Positions 1 to 4,823 of a DNA stretch of 10,628 bases are shown here, piece by piece. The DNA lies in NCBI GenBank assembly GCA_009936695.1, contig JAACEA010000219.1, positions 1-10,628 of the forward strand. The letters run 5' to 3'. Each line of letters begins with the position of its first letter. The stretch's first letter is position 1. The translations under genes were made by a program, and so were the position numbers. This DNA comes from Planctomycetia bacterium (GTDB lineage: Bacteria; Planctomycetota; Phycisphaerae; Phycisphaerales; SM1A02). The notes beneath the pieces are model-generated. The model made no database searches. It was not told the DNA's origin and saw only the letters and a list, made by a program, of their open reading frames with translations.

Positions 1-513
1 CAGGGAGTCGCGATCGCGGGTGACGGTCAGGTCACGCTGGGCGACGTCGTGGCGAAATCGTCCGCCTGCAAGATCCGTCGCATCCCCGAGGTGGGCGCGG
101 AACGTCGCGGCGTGCTCGCCGGCTTCGCGGGTGGTGCCGCGGATGCCTTCGCGCTGCTCGAGCGGTTCGAAGCCAAGCTGAAGGGATCGCCGGTCAATCT
201 CTTGAAGGCGGCCGCGGAACTCGCGCGAGACTGGCGGACCGATCGGGCCCTGCGACGGCTGGAGGCGATGATGATCGTGGCGGATCTCGAACGCACGCTC
301 GTGGTCAGCGGTCAGGGGGATCTCATCGAGCCGGACGACGGCGTCGCGGCGATCGGATCCGGAGGCAATCATGCCCTGGCCGCGGCCCGGGCCCTCCGGC
401 GCTGCACCGACCTCGGGCCGGCCGAGGTCTGTCGGGCGTCGATGACCATCGCGGGCGAGCTTTGCATCTACACCAACACCGAGATCTCACTCGAGGAGAT
501 CGTCGTCGCCTGA
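1..513 (+). CDS. hslV: HslV, ATP-dependent protease peptidase subunit (5' partial)
   Basis: Peptidase subunit of the HslVU (ClpYQ) cytoplasmic protease, a threonine-type proteasome relative that forms a double-ring core capped by the HslU unfoldase. Frame 1 is open from the first base and aligns along its whole length with the E. coli HslV I remember: [67 protein letters not shown]. The first visible residue corresponds to about residue 10 of the mature enzyme, so the start codon, any propeptide and catalytic Thr1 lie upstream. The active-site Lys33 equivalent is present in SACKIRR (window residue 24). The GTG at 49 is internal, not the start. HslU usually follows hslV directly; here the next gene is a convergent one, overlapping the last 27 bp. 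Identity is secure; whether the enzyme is active cannot be judged without the N-terminus. Confidence 0.95.
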   Translation, partial: QGVAIAGDGQVTLGDVVAKSSACKIRRIPEVGAERRGVLAGFAGGAADAFALLERFEAKLKGSPVNLLKAAAELARDWRTDRALRRLEAMMIVADLERTLVVSGQGDLIEPDDGVAAIGSGGNHALAAARALRRCTDLGPAEVCRASMTIAGELCIYTNTEISLEEIVVA

Positions 514-780
514 CGTCGTCTCGGAACGCGTGCCCGTCTGTCGATACGTCGCACGCCGGGCGGCGTAGGACTCGGGCGAGATCGGCAGATCGATCGTCTC
601 GCCCGCCTGCTTCATGGCGTGGAGCTTTCGAAGGAACGGCACGCACCACTGGCAACCGGTCCCCGCGCCGAGGCAGTCGGCGAGCCGACTCGCGACCGGC
701 GGGTCCTCGCGGTTCAGGAACGTCCGCACCTTGCGAAGGCTGACGCGAAAGCAGAGGCAGACGTGGTCATCCGGATCCAT
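487..780 (-). CDS. BFD-like [2Fe-2S]-binding protein
   Basis: A 97-residue protein whose first half resembles the bacterioferritin-associated ferredoxin (BFD-like) [2Fe-2S] fold. It has a C-x-C pair near the N-terminus (C8, C10 in HVCLCF) and a C-x2-C pair (C43, C46 in [10 protein letters not shown]) some 33 residues later, followed by a helix. A fifth cysteine, C36, sits between the pairs. BFD-type domains pass electrons to bacterioferritin to release iron, or act as cluster-binding modules in larger proteins; this is a stand-alone version. Residues 60-97 form a polar, probably disordered tail not expected in classical Bfd (about 64 residues). The ATG at 780-778 has a strong GAGGAG site 5 nt upstream (complement of 786-791). 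It lies 44 bp downstream of the leftward gene ending at 825, so the two are probably co-transcribed. Its 3' end overlaps hslV by 27 bp. The cluster assignment is good; the partner is unknown. Confidence 0.82.
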   Translation of the reverse strand: MDPDDHVCLCFRVSLRKVRTFLNREDPPVASRLADCLGAGTGCQWCVPFLRKLHAMKQAGETIDLPISPESYAARRATYRQTGTRSETTSGDDDLLE

Positions 781-824
781 GTTCGCTCCTCGGATGGCTG
801 CGGTGGTCGGTGCGCATCATGGAA

Positions 825-1628
825 TCAGGGGCTCGGGTTCGAGGCGTCCTCGGTCGCTCCGGCGATGCCGATGCGCGGAGAGAGTCCCTGGAAGTCGAAC
901 CGCCAGGTCAGTTCGGCCATCGCGCCGATGAAAGGCGGATTGTCGAAGGGACCGGGGCTGAAGCGATCGGCGTTGAAACGGAGTTCGGGAATGAAGACGC
1001 CACCAAGCAGCAAGGTGGGACTCGCATCATCGGCTCGCGGCCGATCCGCGCGTTCCACGGCTCGATTCGGTACCGCGATCTCGAAGGGACTTCCGACGGG
1101 TGCGTCCCGATCGATGTCCCAGGGCTGGAACGTCACGAACTGATCGATGTTCGACCGCGGTCGGCGATCGGTGATCCGGACCGGCCAGTCGACGCGATCG
1201 CGGAAGGCGCGGTTCGACGACGCGATCCACTTGTTCAGCCACCGGACGTAGCGGATTCGTTCATCCTCGTCGGACGTCGCGGTGGGAACGGGGTTGGGGT
1301 TCTTCGCGACGGCCGCGGCGAACGCCTTTCGAATCTCGGCGACGAGGCCGGCGGGGCTGGCCTGCGGCGGCGGCACGGGCGCCGAAGTCGCGGCCGGCAC
1401 GGCGGCGGCTCCGCCCGAGCTCGTCGCGGCGAGTGATTTCTCGAGGTCCGCGATCCTGGCGAGGGCGGCGGCGAGGGCGGTCTCGAGGTCGGTCACTCGG
1501 GCCTGAAGCCGTTCGTTCTCTCGAACGAGGTCCTCGTCCGTGGCTTGCGCAAAGGCCCGGGGAGCGTCTGCACCGGCGAGCAGGAGCCCGAGGCACAGCA
1601 CGAAGAGCGGACGAGTCGAAATGGGCAT
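825..1628 (-). CDS. Secreted coiled-coil protein of unknown function
   Basis: I do not recognise this 267-residue protein. The N-terminus is a clear Sec signal peptide: basic start, hydrophobic core LFVLCLGLLLAG, and a likely cleavage after AFA (residue 27). Residues about 30-68 are heptad-like (ENERLQARVTDLETAL...), predicting a short coiled coil that may oligomerise. An Ala/Pro-rich linker follows (about 70-93). The remaining C-terminal part, about 170 residues, contains YVRWLNKWIASSNRAF, FVTFQPWD and a final Phe/Trp-rich segment that could be beta-structured. It has no cysteines after the signal peptide and no enzymatic motif I can name. I chose ATG 1628 because GGAG lies 7 nt upstream and it gives a clean signal peptide; an in-frame TTG at 1661 would add 11 basic residues. 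It probably heads a two-gene leftward unit with the BFD-like gene and diverges from the large operon at 1843. An envelope role is inferred only from the signal peptide. Confidence 0.8.
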   Translation of the reverse strand: MPISTRPLFVLCLGLLLAGADAPRAFAQATDEDLVRENERLQARVTDLETALAAALARIADLEKSLAATSSGGAAAVPAATSAPVPPPQASPAGLVAEIRKAFAAAVAKNPNPVPTATSDEDERIRYVRWLNKWIASSNRAFRDRVDWPVRITDRRPRSNIDQFVTFQPWDIDRDAPVGSPFEIAVPNRAVERADRPRADDASPTLLLGGVFIPELRFNADRFSPGPFDNPPFIGAMAELTWRFDFQGLSPRIGIAGATEDASNPSP

Positions 1629-1635
1629 GGAGGTT

Positions 1636-1639
1636 CTCC
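1636..1639 (-). promoter_or_regulatory. Shine-Dalgarno site for the gene starting at 1628
   Basis: On the minus strand the sequence reads GGAG followed by 7 nt and ATG. This supports the 1628 start over the in-frame TTG at 1661. Confidence 0.6.
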
Positions 1640-1671
1640 GGACGCGGAATCGCGATTTCAACGCTGCCCGT

Positions 1672-1688
1672 CCGATACGTACGATCGG
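1672..1688. repeat. Inverted repeat CCGAT-N7-ATCGG
   Basis: Perfect 5 bp arms (1672-1676 and 1684-1688) flank ACGTACG, which itself contains the palindrome CGTACG. It lies in the divergent promoter region. It could be a regulator site or chance; arms this short are common in GC-rich DNA. Confidence 0.35.
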
Positions 1689-1699
1689 GCCGCTGGTTT

Positions 1700-1718
1700 G
1701 GGAATCGACCGGATTCCC
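1700..1718. repeat. Inverted repeat GGGAATC-N5-GATTCCC, possible operator
   Basis: Perfect 7 bp arms (1700-1706 and 1712-1718) around a 5 nt spacer, roughly 70 bp from the leftward start codon and 125 bp from the rightward one. The 19 bp symmetric layout fits a dimeric transcription regulator. It lacks a T-run, so it is unlikely to be a terminator. No regulator family can be named from it. Confidence 0.45.
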
Positions 1719-1746
1719 CTCCCAACTTCAGGGTCCGTCGATACTT

Positions 1747-1774
1747 GGCCTTCAAGGGTGGGCCTTCTGGAAGG
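1747..1774. repeat. GGCCTTC direct repeats with a CCTTC-TG-GAAGG palindrome
   Basis: GGCCTTC occurs at 1747-1753 and again at 1761-1767, 14 bp apart. Each copy is followed by an AAGG-type partner (CCTTCAAGG at 1749-1757, CCTTCTGGAAGG at 1763-1774), so each half is itself nearly palindromic. It sits just upstream of the candidate -10 box of the rightward operon, a location suited to a regulator. Significance is uncertain. Confidence 0.3.
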
Positions 1775-1842
1775 GGGATGAGGGTGCTATCCTTCATGCA
1801 GGCTGGAATTCATCCGATCCGTCTCCGAGGTACCCATCGCCG

Positions 1843-3642
1843 ATGACCGAGATCCAGAGCCTTATCCGAAGCGCCACCCGCCGGCTGACCCTGGCTCGCT
1901 TTCTCGAGACGCTCGCCGGGGGGGCCGTGATCGGTCTCGCCGTGCTGATGCTGTGGGCGCTCGCGACGAAGGCCGTTCCAGCGCTGGCGTCGCCATGGTG
2001 GATCCCGGCGTCCGTGACGGCTGGCCTGGTCTTGCTGCTCGCACTCGCGCGGGCCCTCGGTCCCGGTCGGGATCCCGTGTCGGTCGCCATCGCGATCGAC
2101 CAGCGGCTGGGCCTCGACGATCGACTGAGCACGGCCGTCCAGATTTCGGATCGGGACGATCCCTTCGCCGTCGCGGCGATCGCGGATGCCGCGGCCGCCG
2201 CGCAACGCCCCGACGTCCGGGGCCGGGTCGCACAGGCGTTCCGTCCGACGCCGCCGCGTGGCTGGTGGGTCTCGCCGATGCTTCTCCTCTTCGTGGTCGG
2301 GGTCTGGACGATCGTGCCGCAGGGGGATCTCTTCGGAAGCGTGCCGACGCAAGACGACACCGTCCTCGCGGAGGCCAACCAGCAGGTGGAGTCCGAGGTC
2401 GAGGAACTGATCGCGATCATCGACGAGAACGAGATGCTCGCGACGGAGATGGAAGGCACGCTGGAGGAAATGCTGGGTGGGCTGGAGGATAGCGACAAGC
2501 CCGAAGAGGCGCGGACTCCCGAAGAGGTGAAGCGGGAGGCCATCCGCCAGGTGACGGCGCTGCAGGATCGTCTGCAGGAGATCCTCGAGGGCGAGGATGC
2601 CCGGATGGACGCGACCCTTCGGGAGTCGCTTGCGGACCTGAAGAACGACGGTTCCGGTGACGCTGACGCGGACGAACTCGCGGAGGCGCTCGCGAAGGGG
2701 GACTTCAAGCAGGCGAAGGAGGCGTTCGAGCGTCTCGCGGAGCGCATGGAGTCCGGCGACATGTCGCCCGAGGAGGCGGAAGCCCTGAAGGCCGCGCTGG
2801 AGGATCTCGCACGGCAGCTGGAGGAAGCCGCCGACAAGCGGAAGGACCTCGAGGATGCGTTGAAGAACGCCGGGCTCGATCCCGATCTGGCGAAGAATCC
2901 CGAAGCGCTGGAGCAGGCGATCCAGAACGCATCGAATCTGAATGAGTCGCAGAAACAGGCGCTCCAGGAAGCCGCCAAGGCCCAGCAGCAGGCGTCCCAG
3001 GCGATGCAGCAGATGTCGCAGGCCATGCAGCAGATGGCGGAGGGCCAGTCGGAGGGGCAGCAGCAGGGCCAGGAGATGTTGAGCGAGATGGAACGCATGC
3101 AACAGATGCTCCAGCAGGCCCAGGCCGCGTCCGGACAGTGCCAGGGCGCCTGCGAGAAGATGGGGCAGGGGCTCTCCCAGTGGGCACAGAATCTCGCGCA
3201 GGGACAGGCCCAGAGCAGTTCGGAGGGCCAGGGCCAGGGCCAGGGTCAGGGTCAGGGCCAGGGTCAGGGTCAGGGGATGGGGGGCCGCGGTCAGGGCCAG
3301 GGTGGCCAGGCGCCGATCGCGCCAACGCCGACCGGAACCCAGATGCAGCGTGAAAAGGTCGAGAAGCGCGAGGGCGACATCATTGCGCGGGAGATGATCG
3401 AAGGCGAACCGGTGGTCGGCGAATCGAAGGCCCGGCTGCAGCGGATCTCCGATCGAATCGAACGCGGGTTCGAGGAAGGCCTTCGGGAGGATCCGATCCC
3501 GCCGCATCTTCGTGACGTCCATCAGCACTACTTCGGCGAGCTGAAGAAGCGAATCGACGCCGTGCCGAAGGGCGCGCCGGAAGAGAAGGCTCCGGCATCG
3601 CCCGCCGAGCCCGCGAAGGAAACCAAGCCCGAGGGGTCGTGA
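1843..3642 (+). CDS. DUF4175-like membrane-anchored coiled-coil protein with Gly-Gln run
   Basis: A 599-residue protein with two hydrophobic segments at about 24-41 and 52-69 and a third at about 142-162 (SPMLLLFVVGVWTIVP). Between them is a soluble stretch with DPVSVAIAIDQRLGLDDRLSTA. After the third segment about 430 residues follow that are strongly helical and charged (many E/K/R/A/L, heptad-like), then a Q/M-rich part (AMQQMSQAMQQMAEGQ), a dipeptide run of GQ at about 462-477 and a charged tail. This layout matches proteins annotated DUF4175 or 'planctomycetal hypothetical', whose function is not known to me. With three TM segments the coiled coil should be on the opposite side of the membrane from the N-terminus, most likely the periplasm. 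Two cysteines (SGQCQGACEK) lie in that part. First gene of the rightward operon; its TGA overlaps a GTG of the next gene. It may be a scaffold for the downstream VWA and MoxR proteins, but that is inference. Length is shorter than the roughly 800 residues I recall for alphaproteobacterial DUF4175 proteins. Confidence 0.85.
   Translation: MTEIQSLIRSATRRLTLARFLETLAGGAVIGLAVLMLWALATKAVPALASPWWIPASVTAGLVLLLALARALGPGRDPVSVAIAIDQRLGLDDRLSTAVQISDRDDPFAVAAIADAAAAAQRPDVRGRVAQAFRPTPPRGWWVSPMLLLFVVGVWTIVPQGDLFGSVPTQDDTVLAEANQQVESEVEELIAIIDENEMLATEMEGTLEEMLGGLEDSDKPEEARTPEEVKREAIRQVTALQDRLQEILEGEDARMDATLRESLADLKNDGSGDADADELAEALAKGDFKQAKEAFERLAERMESGDMSPEEAEALKAALEDLARQLEEAADKRKDLEDALKNAGLDPDLAKNPEALEQAIQNASNLNESQKQALQEAAKAQQQASQAMQQMSQAMQQMAEGQSEGQQQGQEMLSEMERMQQMLQQAQAASGQCQGACEKMGQGLSQWAQNLAQGQAQSSSEGQGQGQGQGQGQGQGQGMGGRGQGQGGQAPIAPTPTGTQMQREKVEKREGDIIAREMIEGEPVVGESKARLQRISDRIERGFEEGLREDPIPPHLRDVHQHYFGELKKRIDAVPKGAPEEKAPASPAEPAKETKPEGS
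3225..3275 (+). repeat. Hexanucleotide tandem repeat coding for (Gly-Gln)8
   Basis: About eight tandem copies of GGYCAG, with the third base varying between C and T, encode a Gly-Gln run inside the coiled-coil protein. A degenerate copy (GGTCAGGGCCAG) follows at about 3289-3300. As the unit is a multiple of three, copy-number changes would alter length without a frameshift. Confidence 0.85.
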
Positions 3643-3644
3643 GG
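3641..3644 (+). promoter_or_regulatory. Shine-Dalgarno site deciding the start of the binding-protein gene
   Basis: GAGG lies 9 nt before ATG 3654 but only 3 nt before ATG 3648. This favours 3654. The GTG at 3639, which overlaps the upstream stop, has only GAGGGG 2 nt away. Confidence 0.4.
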
Positions 3645-3653
3645 CGCATGCGG

Positions 3654-4823
3654 ATGACGCGTTCGTTCCACCCGACGCGCCGTTGGGTGGCGTCGATGGT
3701 GGCGCTCCTCGGCCTCGCGTCGGGAGCCGCTCTTTCGGGCTGCGAATCCCGATCAACGCAGCCGGTGGTCGCCTACATCTCGGTCGACGAGCAGATCGCG
3801 AGGCCGGTTCTGGCGGCGTTCACGGCACGCACCGGAATTCCCGTCAAGCCCCTCTTCGACACCGAGGCCACGAAGACGACCGCACTGGCGAGCCGTCTGC
3901 GTCGTGAAGCGGGTCGCCCGAGAGCGGATCTCTTCTGGAGCTCGGCGCCCTTCGAGGTGGAACGGCTCGCGACCGAGGAGATCCTCGTTCCCGCAGTCCA
4001 TCCGGAACTCGATGCCCACCCCGTCCGCTGGCGTCGGCCCGACGGTCGATGGTTCGCGTTCGCGGGTCGGGCGCGAGTGATCGTGTACGACCCGGAGGTG
4101 CTCGCTCCCTCCGAGGCGCCGACGCGGTGGACCGCGCTGGTCGAACCCAGGTTCCGGGATCGCGTCGTGATGGCGGATCCCCGCTTCGGCACGACGCGCG
4201 GGCACCTGGGGGCGATGGCCGTCTTCTGGAACCGGACCGCGATGCCCGGGTACTTCGACGCATGGCTCGACGGCCTCGCCGAGAACGGGGTGCGGATGCT
4301 CCCCGGTGGGAATGCAGCCACGGTGGACGCGGTGGTTCGCGGTGAGGCGCTCGTGGGGATGACCGACACCGATGATGTCGTGGCGGCGCAGCGCCGCGGA
4401 TTGCGGGTGGCGGCATCGATCCCTCGACACGGGCTGCCGGGAGAGAAGAATGCCGGCACGCTCGTCATTCCGAACGCGGCGGGGCTCGTCGGTGGTGGAT
4501 CCAACCCCGACGGCGCGACCCGTCTTCTCGCGTTTCTCGCCTCCGAAGAAGTCGAGCGGATGCTGTATGAGTCCGCCTCGCGCAACCTTCCGCTGGCGCA
4601 TCCGACGATCGAGATCGATCCGACGTTGCGGGTGGAGGAACCGCTTGCGGTGGCGATCCCCGAAGTCGCGACGGCGATGGATGCCGCAGTGGATCGAGCG
4701 ATGCGACGACTCGATCCCGAGCGGATCCGACGGCTTCGGGCGCCCGGGCCCGGTCGCTCGATCGGCGGCGCAGATCCATACGACGCGTCGGAAGGCGTCT
4801 CCGAGACGGGGCCCGATTCTTGA
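3654..4823 (+). CDS. Lipoprotein substrate-binding protein, Fe(III)-type ABC family
   Basis: A 389-residue extracellular solute-binding protein of the FbpA/AfuA-like family, which delivers ligand to an inner-membrane permease. The N-terminus is a lipoprotein signal: basic region, hydrophobic VASMVALLGLASG, lipobox LSGC with the lipidated Cys at about residue 30. The mature part starts VVAYISVDEQIARPVLAAF, then TGIPVKPLFDTEATKTTALASRL and RADLFWSS, a pattern I associate with a subfamily annotated as iron(III)-binding. GNAATVDAVVRGEALVGMTDTDD follows. In classical FbpA the iron-coordinating tyrosine pair lies about there; here the residues are Asp-Asp (240, 241), so iron as ligand is not assured. 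The C-terminal 40 residues are Arg/Pro/Gly-rich and look unstructured. Three starts are possible (GTG 3639, ATG 3648, ATG 3654); I prefer 3654 for Shine-Dalgarno spacing. The stop overlaps the TTG start of the permease, implying coupled translation. Confidence 0.88.
   Translation: MTRSFHPTRRWVASMVALLGLASGAALSGCESRSTQPVVAYISVDEQIARPVLAAFTARTGIPVKPLFDTEATKTTALASRLRREAGRPRADLFWSSAPFEVERLATEEILVPAVHPELDAHPVRWRRPDGRWFAFAGRARVIVYDPEVLAPSEAPTRWTALVEPRFRDRVVMADPRFGTTRGHLGAMAVFWNRTAMPGYFDAWLDGLAENGVRMLPGGNAATVDAVVRGEALVGMTDTDDVVAAQRRGLRVAASIPRHGLPGEKNAGTLVIPNAAGLVGGGSNPDGATRLLAFLASEEVERMLYESASRNLPLAHPTIEIDPTLRVEEPLAVAIPEVATAMDAAVDRAMRRLDPERIRRLRAPGPGRSIGGADPYDASEGVSETGPDS

Larger units (their letters stand above)
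1629..1842. promoter_or_regulatory. Divergent intergenic region, presumed promoters for both operons
   Basis: This 214 bp stretch separates the start codons of the leftward gene (1628) and the rightward operon (1843), so it should hold promoters in both directions. It contains two inverted repeats (1672-1688 and 1700-1718) and a pair of GGCCTTC direct repeats. A TGC-TATCCT sequence at 1785-1793 resembles an extended -10 box for the rightward operon, but there is no convincing -35 at the usual distance (TTCTGG at 1765 is poor). A GAGG at 1827-1830 lies 12 nt before ATG 1843, a rather long Shine-Dalgarno spacing. The rightward reading frame stays open through most of this region, but I take ATG 1843 as the start because homologous-looking protein sequence begins there. 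Confidence 0.45.

Noticed and set aside
1700..1718. Inverted repeat as a rho-independent terminator
   Set aside because: No T-run on either side and it lies between divergent gene starts, so no transcript needs ending there.
1540..1842. In-frame N-terminal extension of the coiled-coil protein (101 extra residues)
   Set aside because: It would overlap the divergent gene's start and promoter region and has no protein-like character; the TM-bearing protein starts naturally at ATG 1843.
3225..3310. Short tandem repeats as a possible CRISPR array
   Set aside because: Units are 6 bp without spacers and are in frame, coding for Gly-Gln.
1810..3756. 648-residue minus-strand frame opposite the coiled-coil protein
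   Set aside because: Leu/Arg/His-rich mirror of the Glu/Gln/Lys codons on the plus strand; no recognisable domain and no start signal.
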